Virus record (IMG/VR): IMGVR_UViG_3300035158_000033
Coordinates: 1-20,347 of that record
Origin: a virus
Length of the DNA stretch: 20,347 nucleotides
Strand: one strand, 5' to 3'
Position 1 is the first letter of the stretch. Each line of letters begins with the position of its first letter. The notes under the pieces were generated by a model that was not told where the DNA came from, made no database searches, and worked only from the letters and a program-made list of their open reading frames with translations. Below, piece by piece: positions 1 through 7,690 of this stretch. Position numbers and translations under genes: made by a program.

Positions 1-318
1 CAAGCCCGGTTGACGTTCGATCAAAACAACATCGGGGGCGGGGTCCCGGGAACGTTGACCGTTCCGACAACCGGGATTGACGTTGACCTTTCCGCCTTGA
101 CGCTTGTTGGTTGGGCCCGGTTCGTGAATCTTGATGACACAAACATTGTTCAACACGGTCCGAAAGTTGCGGGGACGTTTCACCCCTACGGACAGATGAA
201 GCCCGGGGAACCCGCCCAATTCCGGATTGACCCTTCCGCCGTTGCCGAGGGGAACACTGTTCACTTGAAAGCGGACACCGCCCCTTGCCTTGTTCAAGTC
301 ATTGTTCATGAAGATTGA
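1..318 (+). CDS. Small virion-type protein, 5' end outside the window
   Basis: The frame is open to base 1, so this is probably the C-terminal part of a gene that starts upstream. A TTG at position 10 could serve as a start, but I see no ribosome site for it. The visible ~105 residues are beta-rich and soluble, with segments ALTLVGWARFVNLDD and FHPYGQMKPGEP and a short acidic end. This resembles a small protein I recall from head regions of other siphophages (a VGYARFRNLD-like motif, then a G-x-F-x-P segment), which has no established function. It ends two bases into the region before the GT32 gene and sits just upstream of portal-region genes, which fits a structural or accessory head role. 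No catalytic motif is seen. Confidence 0.6.
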   Translation, partial: QARLTFDQNNIGGGVPGTLTVPTTGIDVDLSALTLVGWARFVNLDDTNIVQHGPKVAGTFHPYGQMKPGEPAQFRIDPSAVAEGNTVHLKADTAPCLVQVIVHED

Positions 319-329
319 CGGGGGAACCG

Positions 330-1016
330 ATGGGGATTGCAAGGCAAGAGAGAATCCCGCCCCGGGTCCATCACGTTTGGCTTGGGGCAAAACCCATCCC
401 GCCGCTTTATGAGCGGTCAATGGAATCATGGAAGATTAGACATCCCCGTTGGGAACAAAAGGTTTGGCGGGAAGAAGACTTGTTTTCCCTTCCGTTGACC
501 GGGGAACTTTGCAAGCGGTTTGAAAGCAACCCCGTCTTTGTTTGCGACATTGCCCGGACGGAAATTGTCTTTCAAAGCGGGGGGATATACGCGGACGTTG
601 ACATTGAACTTTTGCGTCCCATCAATTATATGAGACACGCCCCGCAAATCTTGGGTTGCCGCTTGGACTTGGGAAGCGGGGCGGAAGACGCCCCAACAAC
701 TTGTTTCTTCGGGTTCCCCGCCGGAAGCCCCTTCTTGAAAGCGGCAATTGAAAGCTTCATTCAATTTGTCGAAAGCATCCCGGACGGTCAAGCGTATCAT
801 CCGGAAACAAACGGGATTGACGGACGTTGGGAAGGGGTTTGGCGGTTGAACCCGATTCCCTTCAACTTCCATCATTGCTTCCGGTTTTCAAGAACCATCG
901 GACACCGTTCATATATGATCGACAAGACCCGGGCGGAATTGTTTGGGATTCATCACTTGAAGAATACTTGGCGGGGGAGCAAGATTGAAGCGGACCCCCT
1001 TGAAGCGAAAGGTTGA
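330..1016 (+). CDS. GT32-like glycosyltransferase (DXD sugar transferase)
   Basis: A 228-residue protein read from ATG 330, preceded by a GGGGAA ribosome site. An upstream in-frame TTG at 315 is less likely because it overlaps the previous stop and lacks a site. The N-terminus PPRVHHVWLGAKPIP matches the start of the glycosyltransferase sugar-binding DXD family (Gly_transf_sug/GT32: I-P-x-x-I-H-x-x-W-x-G). The metal and nucleotide-sugar binding motif is GGIYADVDIELLRPI at residues 84-98, with D89-V-D91. The family transfers a sugar from a nucleotide sugar using a divalent metal. The acceptor is unknown. It ends 4 bases before the portal start, so it is embedded in the head gene block. It may work with the glycan enzymes at 17196-19894, but that is inference. 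Confidence 0.82.
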   Translation: MGIARQERIPPRVHHVWLGAKPIPPLYERSMESWKIRHPRWEQKVWREEDLFSLPLTGELCKRFESNPVFVCDIARTEIVFQSGGIYADVDIELLRPINYMRHAPQILGCRLDLGSGAEDAPTTCFFGFPAGSPFLKAAIESFIQFVESIPDGQAYHPETNGIDGRWEGVWRLNPIPFNFHHCFRFSRTIGHRSYMIDKTRAELFGIHHLKNTWRGSKIEADPLEAKG

Positions 1017-1020
1017 ACCA

Positions 1021-2559
1021 ATGCCTTCAAAAGTTCTTGACCAATACGGAAACCCGTTCAAGACAAAGCGGGATGAAACCCAAGCGGAATTGCGAAGCTT
1101 GCGGCGGGAAATCTTGAAAGCCAAGTATGACGCTGCACAAACCGTTGAAGGCAATGAAAGGCATTGGTCCCAAGCGGACAACCTTGACCCCCATTCCGCA
1201 AACTCGTTGATCGTCCGCCAAAAGTTGCGGGGCCGGTCCCGATATGAAGTGATTGAAAACAATCCGTATCTCAAGGGGACAATCTTGACGTTGGCGGGGG
1301 ACACAATCAAGACGGGACCGACATTGAAGGTTACGGACCGCCGGATTCCCAAGGAAACCCGCCGGAACATTGAAAGGCGTTTTCAACATTGGGCAAAGGC
1401 GGTCAAGCTTCGCCAAAAGCTTTGGCGGTTGAAGCTTGCCAAGATTGTTGACGGGGAAGGGTTCGCGTTTGCGTTCCAAGACCCGGGCTTGAAGGATCGG
1501 GTCAAGTTGAACTTCTTTTGCGTTGAAGCGGACCGGGTTTCATCGGACGGGATTCTTCCCGCAACGTTGCGGCGGGAAGAAAGCAATGAAGTTGATGGGG
1601 TCCGGTTCGATCAATATGACCGCCCCCTTCAATATCATCTTTTGAACTTGCATCCGGGGGCAAGCTTTCTTTACAACTTCTTCGCCAAGCAACTTGGCGG
1701 GGAATGGATTGACGCAAAGTTTGTCTTGCATTGGTTCCGACAAGACCGGGGATGGTTGCGGGGGATTCCCGAAACAACCGCGTCCCTTCCGTTGTGTGCG
1801 TTGTTGCGGCGTTATACGTTGGCGGTTGTCCGGGCAGCGGAAGTTGCGGCGGACTTTTCGGCAATCATCGAAACCGAAGGGCCCCCGTCAATGAACGCAT
1901 GGACGGACGGACAAGGGAACCCGCTTCAAGATGATCCGTTTGACCGATTCCCGATTGAATACGGAATGATAACGTCAATGCCTTGGGGATACAAACTGAA
2001 ACAACTTGAATCCCGCCAACCCGGGACAATGTATGACCGCTTTGTTGATATGCTTCTTCGGGAAATCATCCGTCCGTTGAACGTTCCCTTCAACGTCGGG
2101 GCCGGTTCATCGGCGGATTCAAACATGGCGTCCGCCGTTGTTGACGTTCACAACTACAAAAGCGGCGTTGCCGATGAACGGACAACCGGGGAAGAACAAG
2201 TCCTTGACCCCGCCCTTGACCTTTGGTGGGATGAAGCAAAACTTTTGCCGGGGTATTTGCAAGATGATCTTTCCCCGGACCGGGATTTCATTTCACAAAA
2301 CCCAACGCTTCGGGATGAAGTTCCGGACCACTATTGGCGTTGGCCCCGCGTTGGTCTTGACCATACGGACCCAAAGAAGGTTGCGGATGCGATAATTGAA
2401 CAACGGAAGGACGGGGAATTGACGGACCGCGATATACAAGAAGAATACCACAACCGCGATGTTGACAATTGGCGGGAAGAAGTGAAAGAAGATACGGAGT
2501 TCCGAAAAGAAATCGGGCTTCCGGTTGGGACCGGGGCAACCCCCGCTGCCCCGGAATAA
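1021..2559 (+). CDS. Phage portal protein (lambda-type)
   Basis: A 512-residue protein from ATG 1021, with GAAAGG 8 bases upstream. A longer form from TTG 985 would overlap the GT gene and lacks a ribosome site. The portal forms the dodecameric ring at the capsid vertex, through which DNA is packaged and ejected and onto which the tail docks. Length, a charged N-terminus (DETQAELRSLRREIL), the central NNPYLKGTILTLAGDTI segment (a helix found in lambda gpB-type portals) and the GAGSSADSNMASAVVDVHNYK-type segment near residues 360-380 support the lambda portal family. The C-terminal ~60 residues are acidic and charged (DRDIQEEYHNRDVDNWREEV). Terminase genes are expected upstream of this window. 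All 21 Gln codons I counted here are CAA. Confidence 0.88.
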   Translation: MPSKVLDQYGNPFKTKRDETQAELRSLRREILKAKYDAAQTVEGNERHWSQADNLDPHSANSLIVRQKLRGRSRYEVIENNPYLKGTILTLAGDTIKTGPTLKVTDRRIPKETRRNIERRFQHWAKAVKLRQKLWRLKLAKIVDGEGFAFAFQDPGLKDRVKLNFFCVEADRVSSDGILPATLRREESNEVDGVRFDQYDRPLQYHLLNLHPGASFLYNFFAKQLGGEWIDAKFVLHWFRQDRGWLRGIPETTASLPLCALLRRYTLAVVRAAEVAADFSAIIETEGPPSMNAWTDGQGNPLQDDPFDRFPIEYGMITSMPWGYKLKQLESRQPGTMYDRFVDMLLREIIRPLNVPFNVGAGSSADSNMASAVVDVHNYKSGVADERTTGEEQVLDPALDLWWDEAKLLPGYLQDDLSPDRDFISQNPTLRDEVPDHYWRWPRVGLDHTDPKKVADAIIEQRKDGELTDRDIQEEYHNRDVDNWREEVKEDTEFRKEIGLPVGTGATPAAPE

Positions 2560-2666
2560 TCCCCGGACCGCCCCGGATTTTATAGCCCCTATAATGGGAA
2601 GAAGCTTGAACGGTTTTGGGAAAACCGGGACAATGAATGAAAGTCTTGTTTCATGGGGTTTGACCA

Positions 2667-5258
2667 ATGCCCAACGTTGGAAGAAAAGGATCGGGCAATC
2701 ATACGCAATCGGTCTTGTTCCGCAAGGATCAATGGACCCGGGCCCGGGCCGTTTCTTGGTTGAAAGAACACGATTACAAGACGGACGGGTTTGAACAAAC
2801 CGAAAGTCTTTTCCGCTTCCGACAAGTTGACCCGGAACCAAGCAAGTTCCGATACCGCAACAACCCGATTGGGGACGGAATCACCTTGGTTCTTGCCTTT
2901 CCGAAGGGAAGCCGATCAATGACAAAAGAACTTGACCTTAACCTTGCCCTTGATCCGTCAGCGGAACTTGCCCTTGACCCGCTTGCGTTCAACATTCCCG
3001 CAACGTTGGAACTTGCCGGGGAAATAGACTTTTTTGAAGCCAAGTCGGAAGCGGAATCCGAAGACGGGAAACCGGACCGGATTCCGTCTTTCTTTCTTCA
3101 CGCGAACACCGGACGCCCAATGGATGTCCGGGGTTTCACATATCCCGTAATTGTCGATCTTGAAGGGGCGAAGTTTGACAAGCAAAAAACCCCGGTCATT
3201 CAAGATCATGAAACAAAGTTGCGGATCGGACACACAACCGAACAATTGATCCTTCCCGCCGGGGAAAAGGGGAAGATCGGGAAGAAGACCGTCAAGGGCC
3301 CGGTTGTTGCCGCTGCGGGGATTGTTTCTTCATCAAGTCAAACAGCGGCGGAATACGTTGCGGATTCAAAAAAGGGATTCCCGTTTCAAGTTTCCCTTGG
3401 GGCCAGAATTGTTGAAGGGTCCATTGTTGTAGAAGGGGACACCGTTGAAGTCAATGGGCGGTCATGGCGGGGCCCGTTGATTGTTGCCGAAAAGTCAATC
3501 ATACGGGAATTGACTGTCACCGTTCTTGGGGCGGACAATCGGACATCCGCCAAGATTGCCGCCAAGTCCCAGACTTTCAAAATTGGAGGGAACCCACAAA
3601 TGACATTTGCAGATTTTGTCGAGTCAATGGGGTTGAGTCCCGATGACCTTTCCGAAGATCAACGGGAGAAACTTCAAGCCCATTGGGAAAACCATCAAGA
3701 GCTTGAAGCGGCCCGGAAGAATCCGCCCCCTCTTCCCAAGCCCCCGGTCAAGTCCGCAGCGGATGGTCCGGACGATACGGACCCCACCCCGGATGACAAG
3801 CTTGAAGCCCAACGCAAGCTTCTAGCCGATGAAGAAGACCGGGTTGACGGAATCAAGCGTCTTGCCGCAATGTTTGCGGACGTTGAAGACCTTGATTGGA
3901 AGGGGAAGACCATCAAGCTTGCAACCGCGAAGAAGAACGCAATCCGGGACGGGGATTCCCCGGACGCCTTTGAACTTGTTTGCCGCCGGGCTTCATACCC
4001 CTCGCCAACGCAATTCAAGGGGGTCCGCGTGGAAAACCGGGACATCCAAGCTTCCGCCCTTGAAGTTGCGGTCCTTCGGTCCGTTTGCCCGGACATCCCG
4101 CTTCGGGCGAAAGCGGCGGACAAGACCGGGCGGGAATACGGTCTTGAAGTTTGGTTCAAGCCGGAAGTCTTGGAAGCTTCCGATTCCCCACTATACCGCA
4201 GCGTTGGTCTTCAATACATGATGGACTTGAACATCCAAGCGGCGGGGATGACCTATCACGGTTCCCGCAAGTCGGATGATTTCATCAAGACCTTCTTGCG
4301 GGCGGATCGGGAACTTCGGGCGTCTTCGGGCGGGTTTTCAACGCTTGCCGTTGCAAACATTTTGGAGAATGTCGCCAACAAGACGCTTCTTGCGTCATAC
4401 TCCGCTCAAGAAACGGTTTGGAACCAAATCACCGGACGCCGCAACCTAACCGATTTCAAACCCCATTCCACTTATCGTTTGACCATCACCGGCGGATATG
4501 AACAAGTCGGGAAGGCGGGTGAACTGAAACACGGCGAGTTCTCGGACCAAAAGTTTGAAGTCCAAGGCGACACCTACGGAATGATGTTGGCGTTGACGCG
4601 GAAGGATATGGTCAATGATGACCTTGACGCCTTCCAACAAATCCCAACCGCGTTGGGACGCCTTGCCGCGTTGGCGATAGAGTTCGCGGTTCTTGAACTT
4701 GTCCTTGCCGCCCAAGGGTCCGGGTTCTTTTCCGTTGCCAACAACAACTTGTTGACCGGGGCCGCTTCGGACTTGACTATCAACGGGTTGACCGATTCCG
4801 ATTCCGCCTTCCGGAATCAAGTCCATGACAACAAGCCGATCTTGGTTTCCCCGGACCGGATTCTTGTTGGGGTCCAAGATGGGATCAACGCGAAGGACTT
4901 GTTCCAAGAAATCAACGTTTCTTGGCTTGACGATGGTTCAACAACGGAACGGGTTGTTTCGCGGAACCCGCACGTTGGCAAATATACCCCGATTGTTTCC
5001 CCCGTCTTGAACAACACTTCAATCTTGAAGATGGACAAGACCGCCTTCACCGGACAAGACGGGGACCAATGGTACATGTTCTGCAACCCCGCCGTTCTTG
5101 CCGCTTTTGTCATCGGGTTCTTGAACGCGAACACAACGCCGGTCATCGAATCGGCGGAATCCGATTTCAACACCCTTGGGATGCAATGGCGGTCATACCA
5201 CGATTGGGGCGTTGCCGAGAACGAACCGATGGGGGCCGTCAAGAACGCGGGAAAATAA
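2667..5258 (+). CDS. Prohead protease-scaffold-major capsid protein fusion
   Basis: One 863-residue frame with four parts. Residues 1-85 form a small module (VLFRKDQWTRARAVSWLKEH...LFRFRQ) often seen before HK97-family prohead proteases. Residues ~110-300 are the protease, with candidate catalytic His181 (IQDHETK) and Ser243 (PFQVSLGA). Residues ~312-460 are helical, charged and Pro-rich, like a scaffold/delta domain. Residues ~490-863 are an HK97-fold capsid subunit of Mu-like or fused type. Self-cleavage would release the shell subunit during maturation. A stop lies two codons before ATG 2667. Internal starts exist at 2919 (before the protease) and at 3600, the latter with a strong GGAGGG site, so scaffold plus capsid could be made alone (552 residues). 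A GC-rich hairpin follows the stop. Protease and capsid assignments are firm; domain borders are approximate. Confidence 0.88.
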   Translation: MPNVGRKGSGNHTQSVLFRKDQWTRARAVSWLKEHDYKTDGFEQTESLFRFRQVDPEPSKFRYRNNPIGDGITLVLAFPKGSRSMTKELDLNLALDPSAELALDPLAFNIPATLELAGEIDFFEAKSEAESEDGKPDRIPSFFLHANTGRPMDVRGFTYPVIVDLEGAKFDKQKTPVIQDHETKLRIGHTTEQLILPAGEKGKIGKKTVKGPVVAAAGIVSSSSQTAAEYVADSKKGFPFQVSLGARIVEGSIVVEGDTVEVNGRSWRGPLIVAEKSIIRELTVTVLGADNRTSAKIAAKSQTFKIGGNPQMTFADFVESMGLSPDDLSEDQREKLQAHWENHQELEAARKNPPPLPKPPVKSAADGPDDTDPTPDDKLEAQRKLLADEEDRVDGIKRLAAMFADVEDLDWKGKTIKLATAKKNAIRDGDSPDAFELVCRRASYPSPTQFKGVRVENRDIQASALEVAVLRSVCPDIPLRAKAADKTGREYGLEVWFKPEVLEASDSPLYRSVGLQYMMDLNIQAAGMTYHGSRKSDDFIKTFLRADRELRASSGGFSTLAVANILENVANKTLLASYSAQETVWNQITGRRNLTDFKPHSTYRLTITGGYEQVGKAGELKHGEFSDQKFEVQGDTYGMMLALTRKDMVNDDLDAFQQIPTALGRLAALAIEFAVLELVLAAQGSGFFSVANNNLLTGAASDLTINGLTDSDSAFRNQVHDNKPILVSPDRILVGVQDGINAKDLFQEINVSWLDDGSTTERVVSRNPHVGKYTPIVSPVLNNTSILKMDKTAFTGQDGDQWYMFCNPAVLAAFVIGFLNANTTPVIESAESDFNTLGMQWRSYHDWGVAENEPMGAVKNAGK
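3583..3602 (+). promoter_or_regulatory. Internal ribosome-binding site for the capsid half
   Basis: TTGGAGGGAA at 3583-3592 lies 7 bases before an in-frame ATG at 3600 inside the protease-capsid gene. Its GGAGGG core is one of the best Shine-Dalgarno matches in the window. The same 10-mer stands before the tail-tube gene (6751-6760). The codons here (GGA GGG AAC CCA) are uncommon choices for this sequence, which suggests selection for the site. I infer an internal start giving a scaffold-capsid product without the protease. Confidence 0.6.
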
Positions 5259-5272
5259 TCCCCGAAGCAACC

Positions 5273-5310
5273 GGGCCCCGGGTTCTTGGCTTTCTTCCCC
5301 GGGGCCCTTT
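5273..5310 (+). terminator. GC-rich hairpin after the capsid gene
   Basis: GGGCCCCGGG (5273-5282) pairs perfectly with CCCGGGGCCC (5298-5307) around a 15-base loop and is followed by TTT. It starts 15 bases after the capsid stop. The T run is short, so this could be a partial terminator or an RNA-stabilising hairpin, not a full stop to transcription. The downstream decoration gene lies on the same strand with no obvious promoter. Confidence 0.6.
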
Positions 5311-5364
5311 CCGAAACATACGTCAACTTTCAACCGTTCACACTAGAAACAAGGAAAAGAACAA

Positions 5365-5751
5365 ATGTCACATGACGCCGTTTTTCAATACGGTCCGCAA
5401 CGGAATCTTGACCATACACCCGCCGGGGCCGTTGACCCGGGGGAATTGGTCAAGGTTGCGGATGATGGAAGCGATAATGTCCTTTGGGGCGTTGTCAATT
5501 CCGCCCTTGAAGCCAATGAACTTGGAGCCGCTGACATCATCGGAATCTACCGCTTGAACAAGGAGGATGATGACGGTCCGGTCTTCGCACCCGCCGAAAC
5601 CGTAGCTTGGGATGACGCCGCCAATAAAGCGGTTGCCTCTGGGACCGCCGGGGCTTGGGACATCGCGGTTTGTCTTGCCGCCGCATTGGCAACGGATGAC
5701 AACGTTCTTGTGATGTTGCTTGGGACCGTTGCCTCGGTCAACCCGGAATAA
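5365..5751 (+). CDS. Capsid decoration/cement protein (DUF2190 family)
   Basis: A 128-residue protein that starts at ATG 5365 after an A-rich leader containing AAGGAAAAG. It is small, acidic and rich in Ala, Val and Gly. It has the DUF2190 pattern: an early basic/Asn segment (YGPQRNLDHTPAGAVDPGELV), a middle Asp-rich turn, and a repeated Ala-rich end (VCLAAALATDDNVLVMLLG). DUF2190 proteins form small beta-barrel trimers that cement the capsid surface. Its place directly after the major capsid gene is the expected one. It is bracketed by two GC-rich hairpins, which may set its dose relative to capsid protein. Family assignment is by recognition of pattern and position, not by alignment. Confidence 0.75.
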   Translation: MSHDAVFQYGPQRNLDHTPAGAVDPGELVKVADDGSDNVLWGVVNSALEANELGAADIIGIYRLNKEDDDGPVFAPAETVAWDDAANKAVASGTAGAWDIAVCLAAALATDDNVLVMLLGTVASVNPE

Positions 5752-5772
5752 TCGGAACTTCCCTTTCTTCTT

Positions 5773-5805
5773 CCCCGGGGTCCCGTCCGCCGGGCCCCGG
5801 GGTTT
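5773..5805 (+). terminator. GC-rich hairpin after the decoration gene
   Basis: CCCCGGGGTCC (5773-5783) pairs with GGGCCCCGGGG (5792-5802), 11 pairs with one G-U, around an 8-base loop. TTT follows. It starts 21 bases after the decoration stop and resembles the hairpin at 5273-5310 in sequence and placement. A partial terminator or a stability element is likely. Confidence 0.58.
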
Positions 5806-5837
5806 CAAACTTCGACGAACTCTTGCCCTTCCGCTAA

Positions 5838-6236
5838 ATGGGATACAACTTCCAAAACCGCCTTGACCGTTTGGGACCCCGCATGAAAGAAGTGAACGGG
5901 TTTGCCGGAACGTATGTCCGCCCGGGAACCGGGACGATTGACCCAATCACTCTTTGTCCCGTCTTGGCGGAAGGGCAAGAGTTCATCCCGGGCGTTGCGA
6001 TTACAAGGGTTGAGTTTCAGGATTTCGCGGTTGACGCGGACGCAATTGACTTCGGAAGCGGGGAAGTCAAACCGAAGGTTGGGGATCATGTCACAATCAA
6101 CCTTGTTCCGGGCGTTCAATTCCGTCTTGTTTCACGCGGGGCCGAAGAACCGCCCTACACCTATACAACTTCATCCCGGAAAAGGTTGCGGTTGTTTACG
6201 GAACGAATGGGGGAGTTTCAAGCGGTCCATCCGTAG
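5838..6236 (+). CDS. Putative head-tail connector/head-closure protein
   Basis: A 132-residue protein between the decoration and tail genes, where siphophages carry adaptor and head-closure proteins that join the portal to the tail. It is beta-rich with a Gly-containing segment (GDHVTINLVPGVQFRLVS) and a basic end (SSRKRLRLFTERMGEFQ). A TAA stop lies directly before ATG 5838, so this is the longest possible start. It has no clear ribosome site, whereas ATG 5883 (residue 16) is preceded by GGGA, so the true protein may begin there. No enzyme motif is seen. The assignment rests on size, predicted structure and order. A minor tail or virion protein is the alternative. Confidence 0.45.
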   Translation: MGYNFQNRLDRLGPRMKEVNGFAGTYVRPGTGTIDPITLCPVLAEGQEFIPGVAITRVEFQDFAVDADAIDFGSGEVKPKVGDHVTINLVPGVQFRLVSRGAEEPPYTYTTSSRKRLRLFTERMGEFQAVHP

Positions 6237-6248
6237 AAAGGGGACATC

Positions 6249-6725
6249 ATGGCGGAAGCAATGCTTGTGACGGTTGAAAAGAAGGTTGAAGCGAAGATCA
6301 ACGCCCGGAAGGCGGGAACGCAATATGTTGTCAATGATTTTACGGTTCTTCGGTCCGCGTTGCCGATTCAACTGATTGAAGATTTGCCGAAAGAAGGGCT
6401 TGCATACATTATCGGATTGGGTCCGGATGAACAAGGGGTTTTGACGCGGACCAACGCAGCGGAAACGTTGCTTCCGGTCCAAGTTGGATTCATCAAGGCG
6501 GTTGTTGCGGACGATACCCAAACCATCGACAACTTGAAACTTTTGACGGAACAATTGCTTGAAACGGTCCGGAAGGACGTTGACCCGGAAATCAATTGGG
6601 CGTCTTGGCAACGTTCCGAATGGTTGAAAGGTGAAAACGGAACGCCCTTCTCTTTTATGGGCTTGCGGGAAGGGTCCTTTTTTGAAGTCCACTTTGCCGC
6701 TTTTTACAAGGTTGCGGTTGCGTAA
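6249..6725 (+). CDS. Putative tail terminator/tail completion protein
   Basis: A 158-residue protein from ATG 6249, with the site AAGGGGACATC directly upstream. It begins with a short helix (VEKKVEAKINARKAG). A long beta-rich middle follows (YVVNDFTVLRSALPIQLIEDL...GLAYIIGLGPDEQ), then a helix DTQTIDNLKLLTEQLLETV and a final hydrophobic strand. Tail-terminator and gpU/gp10-like proteins share this alternation, and gene order (connector, this gene, tail-tube) fits. The terminator caps the tail tube and contacts the head. I do not recognise a named family with certainty, so another small tail protein remains possible. Confidence 0.45.
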   Translation: MAEAMLVTVEKKVEAKINARKAGTQYVVNDFTVLRSALPIQLIEDLPKEGLAYIIGLGPDEQGVLTRTNAAETLLPVQVGFIKAVVADDTQTIDNLKLLTEQLLETVRKDVDPEINWASWQRSEWLKGENGTPFSFMGLREGSFFEVHFAAFYKVAVA

Positions 6726-6750
6726 ACCAAACAACAAACAACATTCAAAC

Positions 6751-6767
6751 TTGGAGGGAAAGTCATG
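6751..6767 (+). promoter_or_regulatory. Strong ribosome-binding site of the tail-tube gene
   Basis: TTGGAGGGAA (6751-6760) stands 4 bases before ATG 6765; the GGAGGG core is 6 bases from it. Most other starts here use a weaker AAGGGGA-type site. A 25-base A/C-rich, unstructured stretch lies just upstream. Both features fit the high output needed for a tail-tube subunit. Confidence 0.65.
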
Positions 6768-7229
6768 CCGCCGGTTGTCGGACACAAAATGAAGTTGTAT
6801 CGGAACACGGGAACAATCGAGGTTCCGACTTGGCAAGAGATTTGCGAGATTGGGGACGTTTCGATTCCCGATCTTGCAATGGGTCTTGCGGAGTTGAAGC
6901 GGCGTTGCAACAACTTCACAAAAAACCTTGCAACGTTGATTCAATCCATTTCCGTTGAGTTCCGCATGATTCACGGTTTGGGGCAAACCGTTTTTGACGG
7001 AATCCGTGGGGACTTCTTCGCGGGGAACGCAAAAGAGTTTGCGGTTTACAACGGGGACATTGCGACAAGCGGGAACGAAGGGTTGCGTCTTCCCGCCCTT
7101 GTCGAACAATTCCCGTGGGATCAACCCTTGGAAGAAGTAAGCGGTCATGATGTCCGCCTTGCCGTTGCGTATTATGAAGAACCCGCCGGGACGGAAATTG
7201 ATCCGTCTTGGCAACAAACCCTAGAGTAA
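6765..7229 (+). CDS. Major tail (tail tube) protein
   Basis: A 154-residue protein from ATG 6765 with the strong GGAGGG site. It opens with KLYRNTGTIEVPTWQEICEIGDVSIPDLAMGLAE, a pattern I recognise from phage tail-tube proteins: K-L-Y-x-N-x-G, then P-T-W-x-E-I, then a DVS strand. It continues with alternating beta strands (SISVEFRMIH) and a short helix, which suits the tube beta-sandwich. The C-terminal GHDVRLAVAYYEEPAG is again strand-rich. Its product would stack as hexameric rings on the tape measure. It is the last clear structural gene before the accessory block. Confidence 0.72.
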   Translation: MPPVVGHKMKLYRNTGTIEVPTWQEICEIGDVSIPDLAMGLAELKRRCNNFTKNLATLIQSISVEFRMIHGLGQTVFDGIRGDFFAGNAKEFAVYNGDIATSGNEGLRLPALVEQFPWDQPLEEVSGHDVRLAVAYYEEPAGTEIDPSWQQTLE

Positions 7230-7283
7230 AACCACCCCGCCGGTTTGAAACCGTCCCGTCAATTAGAAACGAAAGGGGAACCA

Positions 7284-7670
7284 ATGTCCGAAGTTTTGGA
7301 AAACTTGAAGAAGCGTCTTGCGGCAAAGCGGCCCAAGTCCCCCGTTGCGGTCATGAAGACCCATCGGGCGAAGATGGTTGAAGTTTCCGTTGGGGAGTTG
7401 AAAGCGGCAATTGAAGCCCGTTCAAACCATCCCAACGCGGAAGCTTTTGCAATCGGAATCCGATTGGGGGAAGAAGATGAAATGCCCGATCAAGCCAAGT
7501 TGACGGTTGAAGCGATTGACCTTCAAGCGTTGCTTGACGGATCGGAAACGGAAACCGTTGAAGTTGTTGAAGACGGGATTCCGTATCTTGACAAGAAGAT
7601 CAAGAAGGGCCCCGTTGTTGCGGACCCGGGGGCGAAACCCCCGAAACCGAAGAAACCAAAAGAAGATTGA
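7284..7670 (+). CDS. Hypothetical protein after the tail-tube gene
   Basis: A 128-residue protein. The start at ATG 7284 is chosen over the in-frame TTG 7245 because GAAAGGGGAACC lies directly before it. The N-terminus is a basic helix (LENLKKRLAAKRPK). The middle is acidic and mixed (LGEEDEMPDQAKLTVEAIDLQALLDGSETET), and the end is lysine- and proline-rich (GAKPPKPKKPKED) and likely disordered. No membrane segment, signal or catalytic motif is seen. Position suggests a tail assembly or virion role, but I cannot name a family. Confidence 0.65.
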   Translation: MSEVLENLKKRLAAKRPKSPVAVMKTHRAKMVEVSVGELKAAIEARSNHPNAEAFAIGIRLGEEDEMPDQAKLTVEAIDLQALLDGSETETVEVVEDGIPYLDKKIKKGPVVADPGAKPPKPKKPKED

Positions 7671-7690
7671 CCGATTGAAAAGGGGACATC

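Noticed and set aside
2560-2666. Perfect TATAAT at 2590-2595 in the gap after the portal gene, as a promoter
   Set aside because: No TTGACA-like -35 element is seen about 17 bases upstream (the spot reads ACCGCC). The 107-base gap otherwise holds only a possible 8-codon ORF at 2637-2663, which may be chance.
2525-2794. + strand ORF overlapping the portal end and the protease start
   Set aside because: It has no ribosome site and overlaps both neighbours in another frame; its sequence has no recognisable domain.
6171-7217. Long minus-strand ORF of 348 codons opposite three tail genes
   Set aside because: It has no ribosome site, is rich in Arg/Phe/Pro from antisense translation of biased codons, and the + strand genes carry family patterns.
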